Origin: Tateyamaria omphalii
GTDB lineage: Bacteria > Pseudomonadota > Alphaproteobacteria > Rhodobacterales > Rhodobacteraceae
DNA: 64,000 bases
Direction: 5' to 3'
Assembly: GCF_001969365.1 (NCBI RefSeq)
Contig: NZ_CP019312.1
Span: 1,364,001 to 1,428,000, forward strand
The notes beneath the pieces are model-generated. The model did no database searches. It was not told the origin of the DNA and was given only the letters and a program-made list of their open reading frames with translations. A program made the position numbers and the translations under genes. Positions 25,683 to 35,608 of the stretch are shown piece after piece. Within the stretch, counting starts at the first letter, position 1; every line of letters begins with the position of its first letter.

Positions 25683-25976
25683 TTGTTGAGCATTGCGCTC
25701 GAAAATCTGTGCGTCAACTGTGCGGTATGGAAACTTTAAGCGGTTTGAGCCGCTCCGGGAGGTTTCCGCGTCGTGTCCTAGCTCCGTGCCATTTCGCATG
25801 TGAGCACCCTGATTGACGACATTTTATGCGCGCTCGAAAGGCAGATCGGATACAATTGTCGCGCCTGCATGACTGGCATTGAGCCTTTGGGCCTGACTCG
25901 TTATCTGCACGGTATACTATGGTGTGCAGAAACGCGCGCCATGCGCCCGAACCCGAAACAAGCGAAAGATCGCCCT

Positions 25977-28202
25977 ATGTCCCAAGACGCCGCACCCGAT
26001 ATCATCTACACCGTCACCGACGAAGCGCCGCAACTGGCGGCGGCCTCGCTTTTGCCGATCGTGCGCAAATTCGTCTCTGCGGCTGGCATTGATGTGTCTA
26101 CGCGCGACATCTCGGTCGCGGGGCGCATCCTGGCGACATTCCCCGAACGTCTGACCGCAGAGCAGGCGCAAAGCGATGATCTGGCGGCTCTGGGCCAGTT
26201 GGTGAAGACGGCGCAAGCAAATGTGATCAAACTGCCAAATATCTCGGCCTCCGTTCCGCAGCTTCAGGCCGCGATCAAGGAATTGCAGGGGCAGGGATAT
26301 GACGTGCCCGATTACCCCGAGGCGCCGTCGACAGACGAGGAAAAGGACATCCGCGCCCGCTACGACACGATCAAAGGATCGGCTGTGAACCCGGTTCTGC
26401 GGGAAGGGAACTCGGACCGCCGAGCGCCTGCTGCCGTGAAAGCCTATGCCAAGGACAATCCGCATTCGATGGGCGCCTGGTCCGCTGACAGCAAGACCAA
26501 GGTGTCCACGATGGGCGCCAACGACTTCCGCTCGAATGAAAAATCCGTCACGCTGACGGCTGCACAGGCCGGTGCGCTGAAGATTGACCATACGGCAGTG
26601 GATGGAGCTGTGACGGTCCTGAAGGACGGGATCGACATGTCCGAAGGCGCCATTGTCGATGCCACATACATGTCGCGCGCAGCATTGATGGATTTCTTGG
26701 CGCAGGCCATCGAAGACACCAAGGCGGATGGCACACTGTTCTCGTTGCACATGAAGGCCACGATGATGAAGGTGTCGGACCCGATCATCTTTGGTCACGC
26801 CGTGCGCGCGTATCTTAAGCCGGTCTTCGACAAGTACGACGCTGAATTCAAGGTGGCGGGCGTGAACCCGAACTCCGGACTGGGCGCCATGCTCGACGTG
26901 ATCGCCGGGATGGAAAAGGGCGCCGAGATCCAAGCCGAGATTGACGCGGTCATGGCCGACCGTCCGCCGATGTATATGGTGAACTCCGACAAGGGCATCA
27001 CCAACCTGCACGTGCCGTCCGATGTCATCATCGACGCCTCCATGCCCGCCGTGCTGCGCGCGGGCGGCAAAGGCTGGGGGCCGGATGGCAAGGAAGGCGA
27101 CACGAACTGCGTGATCCCCGACAGCTCGTATGCGCCCGTCTATGCAGAAACGGTGGAGTTTTTCAAAGCCAACGGCGCGCTGGACGTGACGACCGCAGGC
27201 ACGGTGCAGAACATTGGCCTGATGGCGAAGAAGGCCGAAGAATACGGCTCGCACCCGACCACGTTCGAAATCCCCGCTGATGGCACTGTCAAGGTGATTG
27301 CGGCCAATGGCGACGTGCTGACCAGCCACGACGTGGAAACAGGCGACATCTGGCGCATGGCCTCGACCCGCAACGAAGCGGTTGTGAACTGGGTCGATCT
27401 GGCCATTTCACGTGAGACCACGACCGGTTACCCGTCGGTGTTCTGGCTGGATGACACCCGCGGCCACGACGCAGAGTTGATCAAGATGATCACGCCGATC
27501 CTTGAGGCCAAGGGCAAGTCCGACACATTCCAGATCATGGCACCCGCCGCCGCCACGCGCCACGCGCTTGAGGTGATCACCAAGGGCGACAATTGCATCG
27601 CCATCACCGGCAATGTTCTGCGCGACTATCTGACCGACCTGTTCCCGATCCTTGAGGTCGGCACCTCGGCCAAGATGCTGTCCGTCGTCAAGTTGATGAA
27701 TGGCGGCGGCATGTTCGAAACCGGCGCGGGCGGCTCTGCCCCCAAGCACGTCCAACAGTTGATGGAGGAAAACCATCTGCGTTGGGACTCGCTTGGTGAG
27801 TTCTGCGCAATCGCCGAAAGCCTGCGCTTCTTTGGCGAGGCGCATGGGAATGCCAAGGCCGCTGTCATGGGCGACGCAGCAGACGCCGCCATCATCAAGC
27901 TGCTGGGCGAGGGCAAGTCGCCCGGTCGCAAAGTTGGTCAGCCTGACAACCGCGACAGCCATTTCTTCTTTGCCCTCTACTGGGCCGAGGCGCTCGCCGC
28001 GCAGACGGATGACGCCGATCTGGCCGCGACCTTCGCCGATATGGCGGGTGCGCTGAGCGGGCAGGCCGACACCATCGCGACGGAGATGATGGCAGGCCGT
28101 GGCGCGGCTGTGGATCTGGGTGGGTACTACAACACCGATGACGCGAAAGTGGCTGCTGTCATGCGCCCGTCACTCACGCTGAATGCGTTGATCGACGGCT
28201 GA
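25977..28202 (+). CDS. icd: NADP-dependent isocitrate dehydrogenase, monomeric type
   Basis: 741 residues, exactly the length of the well-studied monomeric IDH of Azotobacter. Family segments such as TDEAPQLAAASLLPIV, NPVLREGNSDRRAP, DCVIPD-like TNCVIPDSSYAP and DNRDSHFFFALYWAEALA are present. It oxidises isocitrate to 2-oxoglutarate in the TCA cycle, forming NADPH. The ATG at 25977 is chosen because MSQDAAPDIIYT is the usual N-terminus; the frame is open 59 codons further upstream but that stretch is not protein-like. The gene is alone, with about 290 bp of non-coding DNA before it. Confidence 0.95.
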   Translation: MSQDAAPDIIYTVTDEAPQLAAASLLPIVRKFVSAAGIDVSTRDISVAGRILATFPERLTAEQAQSDDLAALGQLVKTAQANVIKLPNISASVPQLQAAIKELQGQGYDVPDYPEAPSTDEEKDIRARYDTIKGSAVNPVLREGNSDRRAPAAVKAYAKDNPHSMGAWSADSKTKVSTMGANDFRSNEKSVTLTAAQAGALKIDHTAVDGAVTVLKDGIDMSEGAIVDATYMSRAALMDFLAQAIEDTKADGTLFSLHMKATMMKVSDPIIFGHAVRAYLKPVFDKYDAEFKVAGVNPNSGLGAMLDVIAGMEKGAEIQAEIDAVMADRPPMYMVNSDKGITNLHVPSDVIIDASMPAVLRAGGKGWGPDGKEGDTNCVIPDSSYAPVYAETVEFFKANGALDVTTAGTVQNIGLMAKKAEEYGSHPTTFEIPADGTVKVIAANGDVLTSHDVETGDIWRMASTRNEAVVNWVDLAISRETTTGYPSVFWLDDTRGHDAELIKMITPILEAKGKSDTFQIMAPAAATRHALEVITKGDNCIAITGNVLRDYLTDLFPILEVGTSAKMLSVVKLMNGGGMFETGAGGSAPKHVQQLMEENHLRWDSLGEFCAIAESLRFFGEAHGNAKAAVMGDAADAAIIKLLGEGKSPGRKVGQPDNRDSHFFFALYWAEALAAQTDDADLAATFADMAGALSGQADTIATEMMAGRGAAVDLGGYYNTDDAKVAAVMRPSLTLNALIDG

Positions 28203-28275
28203 TACCGTGGATACGCAGTATTCAGGAAGTGAATGCTGCAGCTGCAAAGCCACTATAAATGAGACAATTCCATGG

Positions 28276-28316
28276 CCCATCTTTCGTTTTTCGAAAGGTG
28301 GGTCGGTCTGTTTTTG
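28276..28316 (+). terminator. hairpin downstream of icd, possible terminator
   Basis: CCCATCTTTCG (28276-28286) pairs with CGAAAGGTGGG (28292-28302), one G-T pair, loop TTTTT. A TGTTTTTG stretch lies about 8 bases further, so termination would be imperfect. The right arm with its flank, AAGGTGGGTCGG, is nearly repeated in the hairpin at 52476-52500. Confidence 0.5.
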
Positions 28317-28405
28317 AAACTCGCGAAAGCCACCGGAGATGACCTTGCGTCGGCCCACAGCCTCGCCCTAGCGTGCGCGCAACCAAACATCCTTCAGGGC
28401 ACTCC

Positions 28406-29712
<1,307 letters not shown>

Positions 29713-29766
29713 TGCCGTTTTCCACGTTTCCTTTCACTGCTACGATGCGCGTGGGGAGGCTGTGAG

Positions 29767-30741
29767 ATGAAAGCATTGGTCTATGACGGCGTAGAAACAC
29801 TGCGTTTTCGCGATGTGGCAGATGCAGAGCCTAACGCGGGCCAAGACTTGGTGCGCATCGCGTCATCGGGCATCTGTGGCTCCGATATGCACGCCTATCT
29901 TGGCCATGATGATCGTCGCCCCGCGCCGCTGATCCTTGGGCATGAAGCGGCCGGCACTATCGTTGGCGGCGCGCGCGACGGCGCGCGGGTAACAATCAAT
30001 CCGCTGGTAAGTTGCGGCGCCTGTCAGGCGTGCAACGCGACACGCGAGAACCTGTGCCCGGACCGCAAGATTATCTCCATGCCGCCGAAAGAGGGCGCAT
30101 TTGCCGAACTTGTCGCGATGCGACCGCAAAACCTTGTTGCTGTGCCCGATCATGTCTCCCTGGACATTGCCGCACTCGCTGAACCGCTGTCAGTCAGCTG
30201 GCACGCCGCACGGCTTGGCCTTGCGGCGCTGGATGCAGGTGCAACCCAATCGGCGCTGATCGTCGGGGGCGGAGCCATCGGCCTGGCAGCTTCGCTGGCA
30301 CTCAAGGCGCAAGGCATGGCCGACGTCACCATTGCCGAACCCAGTGACGCACGCCGCGTTTTTCTGGAAAACCAGTGCAACGAAACATGTGTCCCCGCGG
30401 GGACAGGCACATACGGGCTGGTCGTGGATGCCGTCGGTTACGCCGCCACGCGCGAGATCGCCTCGGCCCGGACGGAGCCGGGTGGCGTCATTGTTCATAT
30501 CGGTCTGGGTGAAGATCTGGGCGGCCTTGATGTCCGCCGCATAACGCTGCAAGAGATCACATTTATCGGCACGTACGCATATACACCGCAAGACTTCCGC
30601 GACACCTGCGCCGCGATGTTCGACGGGCGTCTTGGCCCGCTGGACTGGACCGAAAAGCGGCCATTGTCCAATGGTGCTGCCGCCTTTGCCGACTTGCGTG
30701 CGGGCCGTGTCGCCGCCCCCAAGATTATTCTGCACCCCTGA
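29767..30741 (+). CDS. zinc-dependent alcohol dehydrogenase (MDR), candidate DHPS-pathway enzyme
   Basis: 324 residues. Catalytic zinc ligands C37 (GICGSD) and H59-E60 (GHEAAG), and structural zinc cysteines C83, C86, C89 and C97, are all present; the nucleotide fold has VGGGAIGLA. It is a bit short for the family, whose members have about 340 residues. It stands between hpsN and comD, so oxidation of the other enantiomer of dihydroxypropanesulfonate (the HpsO/HpsP step) is a reasonable inference, not proven. GGAG precedes the ATG. An exact GTCCCCGCGGGGACAG copy lies inside at 30391-30406, read as VPAGT. Confidence 0.85.
   Translation: MKALVYDGVETLRFRDVADAEPNAGQDLVRIASSGICGSDMHAYLGHDDRRPAPLILGHEAAGTIVGGARDGARVTINPLVSCGACQACNATRENLCPDRKIISMPPKEGAFAELVAMRPQNLVAVPDHVSLDIAALAEPLSVSWHAARLGLAALDAGATQSALIVGGGAIGLAASLALKAQGMADVTIAEPSDARRVFLENQCNETCVPAGTGTYGLVVDAVGYAATREIASARTEPGGVIVHIGLGEDLGGLDVRRITLQEITFIGTYAYTPQDFRDTCAAMFDGRLGPLDWTEKRPLSNGAAAFADLRAGRVAAPKIILHP
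30390..30406. repeat. dispersed palindrome GTCCCCGCGGGGAC, copy 2 (inside alcohol dehydrogenase gene)
   Basis: TGTCCCCGCGGGGACA, followed by G, matches copy 1 at all 17 bases and copy 3 at 16. Here the reading frame is shifted relative to copy 1, giving V-P-A-G-T instead of S-P-R-G-Q. Confidence 0.8.
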
Positions 30742-30760
30742 TGCCGGAGACATCATTCAA

Positions 30761-31267
30761 ATGAACATAGACAAGAAGATCACCGATGATCTGGTCGCGA
30801 ACGACATCTCATTCGTGACCACCGTACCTTGCAAACAGCTTGCGGGTGTCATTGAAGAGATCGACCAGCGCAACGATATTTTCCACATCCCCTCCAACAA
30901 GGAAGACGAGGGGATGGGCCTGTGCGCAGGGGCATGGATGGGGGGCAAGCGCCCGGCCATCATCATGCAGAACACGGCCATCGGAGTGACGATCAACACG
31001 CTGGCCACACTGATCCAGTACTATCGGATGCCGCTGCCCATGCTGATTTCATATCGCGGTGAGTTGCGCGAGCCCGTCGCCTGCCAGGTCGAAATGGCGA
31101 TCCATACCAAGGCGCTGCTGGCGCAGATGAACATCCCGACCTACCACTTCCACCATCAGAAGGACGTGGAAGAGCTGGATATGATCCTGAAATACACCTT
31201 TATGTGCAACAAACCCGTGGCGATCCTGACCGACGCCAACTTTTGGGGAGGCTATGGCGACCAATGA
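30761..31267 (+). CDS. comD: sulfopyruvate decarboxylase subunit alpha
   Basis: 168 residues matching the pyrimidine-binding half of thiamine diphosphate enzymes. The N-terminus has TTVPCKQLAGVIEEI, followed by SNKEDEGMGLCAGAWMGG, with the glutamate of the conserved EDEG, and QNTAIGVTINTLATL. With ComE it decarboxylates 3-sulfopyruvate to sulfoacetaldehyde, the step after sulfolactate oxidation in DHPS breakdown. It overlaps comE by 4 bp (ATGA). Xsc, which would use the product, is not in the window. Confidence 0.92.
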   Translation: MNIDKKITDDLVANDISFVTTVPCKQLAGVIEEIDQRNDIFHIPSNKEDEGMGLCAGAWMGGKRPAIIMQNTAIGVTINTLATLIQYYRMPLPMLISYRGELREPVACQVEMAIHTKALLAQMNIPTYHFHHQKDVEELDMILKYTFMCNKPVAILTDANFWGGYGDQ

Positions 31268-31818
31268 TCCGTTCTGAAATCCTCAAGGAAATTGCACCCA
31301 TTCTGCGTGACCAACTGGTGGTCTGCAACATCGGCATCCCCAGCCAGGAACTGCACGCCATCGACGATCAGCCGACCAATTTTTACATGCTTGGGACAAT
31401 GGGCCTTGCCTCGTCCATCGGGCTCGGTCTGGCGTTGGCCCAGGGCAAGACCGTTATCTCGATTGACGGCGACGGGTCAGTCCTGACCAACCTGTGCACG
31501 CTGCCAACCATCGCCAACAACGTGGCCGACAATTTCATTCTCATGATTATCGACAACGGGTCCTATGGCTCGACCGGCGATCAGCCTACATATACCGGGA
31601 AAAAGACATCCCTTGCAGGCATGGCACGCGCCGCCGGCTGCGAGAATGTGGTCGAGGTGATGGATGTGGACACCGGGCCTGCGCTGGAGAGGGCCATTGC
31701 AGAGCAGAAGATGACCGTGATGGTGGTCAAGTGCGACAGCGGCAACGCCAAGATGCCAGTGATTACGATGGATCCGGTCGTCATTAAGGACCGGTTTATG
31801 AAAGCAGTCAGCGCCTGA
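31264..31818 (+). CDS. comE: sulfopyruvate decarboxylase subunit beta
   Basis: 184 residues holding the cofactor-binding half. The thiamine diphosphate/magnesium motif is DGDGSVLTNLCTLPTIANN with its distal DNGSYGSTGDQ. LGTMGLASSIGLGLA precedes it. It pairs with ComD, with which its start overlaps. It ends the sulfonate gene set; the DHPS pathway here runs HpsN or the alcohol dehydrogenase, then sulfolactate to sulfopyruvate (dehydrogenase not in window), then ComDE. Confidence 0.92.
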   Translation: MIRSEILKEIAPILRDQLVVCNIGIPSQELHAIDDQPTNFYMLGTMGLASSIGLGLALAQGKTVISIDGDGSVLTNLCTLPTIANNVADNFILMIIDNGSYGSTGDQPTYTGKKTSLAGMARAAGCENVVEVMDVDTGPALERAIAEQKMTVMVVKCDSGNAKMPVITMDPVVIKDRFMKAVSA

Positions 31819-31889
31819 TACACATGTTGCGGCGCCCTGATGCTTTTGGGTGTTCTCATTAACACGACCTTCATGCGTGGCGTCCTAAC

Positions 31890-31924
31890 CTGTCCACCAA
31901 TGCGTTAGGCATATTGGTGGACAG
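31890..31924. promoter_or_regulatory. perfect 12-bp inverted repeat between comE and cheB
   Basis: CTGTCCACCAAT at 31890-31901 and ATTGGTGGACAG at 31913-31924 pair exactly around an 11-base loop. It is not followed by a T-run in either direction, so a simple terminator is doubtful. It lies about 60 bp before the cheB ATG, where an operator or an RNA hairpin in the cheB leader would fit. Whether it belongs to comE (as an end signal) or cheB is open. Confidence 0.6.
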
Positions 31925-31983
31925 ATCGCTTTGCCCGTTTCGATCTTGGAAAAAAAAGCGCGCTGGCGCGCTGGCAGGGCGTG

Positions 31984-33018
31984 ATGGCTGCGCATGTCTC
32001 TTCGCCTCGCGCACTTAAACCGCACAGCGTTGTCGTGATCGACGATTCAAATGTCATGCGCCGGTGGTTGGGCAGCATGATTTCCGGCGACCCGCGTCTT
32101 GAACTGGCAGGAACCGCTGCGTCCGCCGAAGAAGCCCGGCAGGTGATCAAAAAGACAAACCCCGATGTGATTACGTTGGATGTTGAGATGCCCGGAATGG
32201 ACGGGATCGAATTCTTGTCACACTTGATGCGTTTGCGCCCCATGCCGGTTGTGATGCTGAGCAGCCAGATGCGCAAGAACGGGGAAAAGGCGCAGCGCGC
32301 GCGCGCATTGGGTGCAGCGGTCTGCCTTGCAAAACCGTCCATCCCGACACCGGAGGCATTGGCAAGGCTTTGTGACAATATCGTCGCCGCCGCGCGGCAG
32401 GACGGGCAGAGTGACCACGCCACCTGGGCAGCATCAGATAAAATTGTCCTGATTGGGGCATCCACGGGCGGTGTGACGGCACTGGAGAGCATTCTGCCAC
32501 TGTTTCCAAAGGATGGCCCACCTATCGTCATCGCGCAACACATGCCGCACACGTTTCTCAATCGCTTCATCGAACGGCTTGACCGGCATCTCGAACAATG
32601 TGTGGATTTCGCTGCGCATGGGGAGAGGTTGGCGACAGGCCAGGTTCGACTGGCCGCCGCCCGAGACATGCAAACAGGCCTGACTTGGCACAGTGGCGCA
32701 TGGCACATACAGGCCATCAGACGCGGACGCCACGACATGTTTTGCCCGTCGGTGGACGTGCTTTTTGGATCGGCCGCGCCTTGGGGTACGCAAGTGGGCG
32801 CCATGATCCTGACCGGGTTGGGCAATGATGGCGCCAAAGGTATGCTGATGTTGCGCCGGAGCGGTGCACGGACCTTGGGCCAGTCGGAACGCACATGTGC
32901 CGTCTACGGCATGCCGGCTGCGGCTCTTGCGATGGATGCCATTGATGAGGAGCGGGACTTGGGCGAACTGCCATCTCGTATGACAGACCTGCTGTTTCGG
33001 GATGAAACGCTGGTGTGA
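31984..33018 (+). CDS. cheB: chemotaxis response regulator protein-glutamate methylesterase CheB
   Basis: 344 residues in two domains. The receiver has DD at 20-21 and phospho-acceptor D66 in LDVEMPGMDG. The methylesterase has catalytic S160 (IGASTGGV), H186 (QHMPH) and D282 (GLGNDGAKG). It demethylates or deamidates chemoreceptors when phosphorylated by CheA. The ATG at 31984 is chosen over a GTG one codon before. It overlaps cheD. Unlike in rhizobia, where cheB lies inside the che operon, here cheB-cheD read toward the other che genes. Confidence 0.93.
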   Translation: MAAHVSSPRALKPHSVVVIDDSNVMRRWLGSMISGDPRLELAGTAASAEEARQVIKKTNPDVITLDVEMPGMDGIEFLSHLMRLRPMPVVMLSSQMRKNGEKAQRARALGAAVCLAKPSIPTPEALARLCDNIVAAARQDGQSDHATWAASDKIVLIGASTGGVTALESILPLFPKDGPPIVIAQHMPHTFLNRFIERLDRHLEQCVDFAAHGERLATGQVRLAAARDMQTGLTWHSGAWHIQAIRRGRHDMFCPSVDVLFGSAAPWGTQVGAMILTGLGNDGAKGMLMLRRSGARTLGQSERTCAVYGMPAAALAMDAIDEERDLGELPSRMTDLLFRDETLV

Positions 33019-33527
33019 CCCGACAGCATGTTCATATCACCCAAGGTGAGCACGCCACCGGCACCGGGTCAGACCTGGTGATTTCCACTTTGCTCGGGTC
33101 ATGTGTGGCCTGCTGCCTTTGGGACCCGACCGTGGATGTTGGCGGTATGAACCACATGTTGCTGGCTCACACACCGGGACGCAATGCACACAGAACGCTG
33201 TCTGGTATCAACGCCATGGAGTTGCTGATCAATGATCTTGTGAAGCTAGGCGCTGCGCGCAACCGGTTGCGTGCCAAGGCGTTTGGTGGCGCGTGCATGA
33301 TATCTGGGCTGTCTGATATCGGTGCCCAAAACGCCGAATTCACCCTGCAGTACCTCAAGCAGGAAAGCATACCGCTGGTCACGCATTCGCTTGGTGGAAG
33401 CATGGCGCGCAATATTCGATTTTGGCCGGGTACCGGCCGCGTCATGCAAAAGATCACGGATGCTGCCGTAAGCGAGGCTGACGTGATCGTTCCGATCTCC
33501 AATGGAAACGGGCTTGAACTCTTCTGA
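33015..33527 (+). CDS. cheD: chemoreceptor glutamine deamidase CheD
   Basis: 170 residues. The active-site cysteine is in STLLGSCVACCLWDP, the histidine in GGMNHMLLAH and the AKAFGGACM segment supplies the threonine/glycine region typical of CheD. It deamidates receptor glutamines and can also bind CheC-type phosphatases. GTG start overlapping the cheB stop. The next gene is convergent with an end only 19 bp away. Confidence 0.92.
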   Translation: MTRQHVHITQGEHATGTGSDLVISTLLGSCVACCLWDPTVDVGGMNHMLLAHTPGRNAHRTLSGINAMELLINDLVKLGAARNRLRAKAFGGACMISGLSDIGAQNAEFTLQYLKQESIPLVTHSLGGSMARNIRFWPGTGRVMQKITDAAVSEADVIVPISNGNGLELF

Positions 33528-33546
33528 TTTCGCCGGCCCTGTAGCT

Positions 33547-33891
33547 TCAAAAGAGTTCGACAGAACCGGCTTCTTGCGTGACCGCCGCTTCGCTGTCCGG
33601 TGACAGGATCGCTCGCGTTTCAGCAAGCTTCAGGCGCGTCTCCTGATGTGGTGTGCTTTGATCCTCCTCGGCCAGGATCTGGGATACAACCGAAAGGTCC
33701 TGTAGGGACTGAACGATGTGGTCCAACCTTTGCAATTGAAAAATCTGTGCTTCAGATAACGCGTCGCAATGACGTTCCGCCAATTCCGAGACCAGCTTCG
33801 TGACCGACGACATGTCGTGCGTCATTGCGACCAACAAGTTGGACATGCGCGACAGGGCGCGTCTGGCCGCGATATTTGGTCCGTCCCGCAC
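33547..33891 (-). CDS. small helical chemotaxis protein, candidate CheT-like CheY phosphatase
   Basis: 114 residues from a GTG that shares its G with the TAG stop of the upstream cheY (TAGTG). The protein is largely helical, and D57-HIV-Q61 fits the DxxxQ motif used by CheZ-family phosphatases on CheY-P. In Sinorhizobium meliloti the small protein at the end of the che operon is CheT, described with such a motif; this gene sits at the equivalent place, last in the leftward che operon after the second cheY. The assignment rests on position, size and one short motif only. Confidence 0.55.
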   Translation of the reverse strand: MRDGPNIAARRALSRMSNLLVAMTHDMSSVTKLVSELAERHCDALSEAQIFQLQRLDHIVQSLQDLSVVSQILAEEDQSTPHQETRLKLAETRAILSPDSEAAVTQEAGSVELF

Positions 33892-34277
33892 TACAGTGGG
33901 CCAACAACAGACTCGATGCATTGGCGCAACTGTGCCGCCTCAAAGGGCTTCTTGAGATAGTTGTTCATCCCCAATTTGCGTCCATGATCAATAATCTGAT
34001 GTTCAGCGCGACCTGTGATCAGGATAAATCCAACGCCTTTGGTGCCCGAGCCGCTGCGAAGGGTGTGCAACAGTTTCAGACCATCCATGTTCGGCATGTT
34101 GTAGTCGGATATCACGAGATGCGCAGGTGTCTTGCCGAGAAGATTGATTGCATTTATCCCATCCGAAGCGGTGAAGATGTGACGGATACCAAGCGCTTCC
34201 AGCCCTTGAACAAGGAGCCCGCGGCTCGTCGACATATCATCGACGACCATAATACGGATTTGGTCTCGTAGAGCCAT
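33891..34277 (-). CDS. cheY: CheY-type response regulator (second copy, CheY2-like)
   Basis: 128 residues, single receiver domain. Acid pocket D13-D14, phospho-acceptor D58 (VISDYNMP), T88 (LITGRA) and the lysine at 109/110 (YLKKPF) are in place. It lies directly after cheR and overlaps the small CheT-like gene. Alphaproteobacteria commonly have two CheY: one binds the flagellar motor, the other drains phosphate; by position this would be CheY2, but roles cannot be told from sequence. Confidence 0.9.
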   Translation of the reverse strand: MALRDQIRIMVVDDMSTSRGLLVQGLEALGIRHIFTASDGINAINLLGKTPAHLVISDYNMPNMDGLKLLHTLRSGSGTKGVGFILITGRAEHQIIDHGRKLGMNNYLKKPFEAAQLRQCIESVVGPL

Positions 34278-34286
34278 TTTCGTCTC

Positions 34287-35150
34287 CTATCGGGAGTAAA
34301 GAAGGGAAGGTGCTGGTTTGGTATAGGCAGTTGGTCCGCTGGACCGAAAACCATGCGCGCCAGGATCTGAAATACGTTCGGAATGCCCCAAAAAAAGCAG
34401 TCCGCCGGGGAGCAGCGCGTCATTGAAGCGCGGCCAAAGTTTTTCTTGCATCGGCTGATCAAAGTAAATGACCACGTTTCTGCAAAAGATCGCATCAAAT
34501 TGAAATTGCATTGGCCAATCCGTGAACAAGTTCAGCTCGCGAAATGAAACGACGGTTTTTAACGTATCGATTACGATACGGTCGCCATCGTCATTCGGAT
34601 GCTCAACAGTAAACACCTCGAGATGAGCTTTTGGCACAGTGCTCAGTTGCGAGGCAGAGTAGTGTCCTTCGCGGGCAAATGTGATGACCCGGCGATCAAT
34701 ATCCGTTGCCAGAATGCGGAAGTCGGCCGTGGCCAATGCCGGCTCCTGTGACAGCAGATGCATGGCGATGGAGTAGGGCTCTTGGCCGTTAGAGCAACCG
34801 GCAGACCAGATCCTTATCCGCTCTCCTTTTGCAATACGTTCACGGAACGTCGGCAAAAGCGACTGGCAAAGCACATCGAAATGCTGCGCTTCGCGAAAAA
34901 ACTGAGAGACATTTGTCGTAAGGGCGGAAATCATAAACCGTCGTTCATCAAGCCCGCGCGTTGAACTCACATGATCGGCGTAAGTTGAATAAGTATCGAT
35001 ACTGAGCGCCCGCAGCCGGTGCCTCAGGCGCGATTGCACCATCAACTTCTTTTCGCGCACCAACGTGATGCCGCTTTCGCGGTAGGTGAGCGCAGCGATA
35101 CGGTCAAACTGCTGATCATCCATCAGGGGATGGCCGTGTGATTGGCGCAT
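34287..35150 (-). CDS. cheR: chemotaxis protein methyltransferase CheR
   Basis: 287 residues. The N-terminal helical domain includes KKLMVQSRLRHRLRAL and TTNVSQFFRE; the SAM domain has IWSAGCSNGQEPYSIAM and FCRNVVIYFDQPMQEKL, with GGLLFLGHSE near the end. It methylates receptor glutamates. The ATG overlaps the cheW stop (ATGA). GC content is clearly lower than outside the cluster: two hand-counted lines here give 38% and 43%. Confidence 0.93.
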   Translation of the reverse strand: MRQSHGHPLMDDQQFDRIAALTYRESGITLVREKKLMVQSRLRHRLRALSIDTYSTYADHVSSTRGLDERRFMISALTTNVSQFFREAQHFDVLCQSLLPTFRERIAKGERIRIWSAGCSNGQEPYSIAMHLLSQEPALATADFRILATDIDRRVITFAREGHYSASQLSTVPKAHLEVFTVEHPNDDGDRIVIDTLKTVVSFRELNLFTDWPMQFQFDAIFCRNVVIYFDQPMQEKLWPRFNDALLPGGLLFLGHSERISDPGAHGFRSSGPTAYTKPAPSLLYSR

Positions 35151-35608
35151 CAGGCGGCGTCACTTTGCGATTGGGCCACCACAAGCGCCAGATCCAATAC
35201 GCGGATCATCCTATCGTCGATCACGGTGAGTGACCTGATGACGTTGAGCCCGTCATATCCTCCGCTATCGGGCGGGACTTGCATGTCATTGGCGTCAAGC
35301 GAAACGATGTCCGACACCGCATCGACAAGCAGGCCGGTCATCTGCCCTCCATGCTTGACCACAATTATGACATTGCGGCTGCTTTGGCCGCATTTTGGAA
35401 GGCCCAGACGCTCCGCCAGATCAATCACGGGCAGAACTGTTCCCCGTAGATTGATCACACCGCGCATGAAGCTGGGGGCTAGGGGCATCGGAGTCGCTCG
35501 CGTCCATCCTCGAATTTCGCGAACGCTCATGATATCAAGTGAGTATTCCTGATCTCCGAGTTTGAACGTCAGCAATTCGATCGGCTGTGTAGCATTGCCA
35601 TCACTCAT
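35150..35608 (-). CDS. cheW: chemotaxis adaptor protein CheW
   Basis: 152 residues with LLTFKLGDQEYSLDIMSVREI, MRGVINLRGTVLPVIDLAERLGL and GLLVDAVSDIVSLD, the CheW pattern. It links receptors to CheA. It overlaps cheA upstream by 4 bp and cheR downstream by 3 bp. Confidence 0.94.
   Translation of the reverse strand: MSDGNATQPIELLTFKLGDQEYSLDIMSVREIRGWTRATPMPLAPSFMRGVINLRGTVLPVIDLAERLGLPKCGQSSRNVIIVVKHGGQMTGLLVDAVSDIVSLDANDMQVPPDSGGYDGLNVIRSLTVIDDRMIRVLDLALVVAQSQSDAA

Noticed and set aside
25800..25976. N-terminal extension of isocitrate dehydrogenase
   Set aside because: The added residues are not protein-like for the family and the length from 25977 already equals the normal 741.
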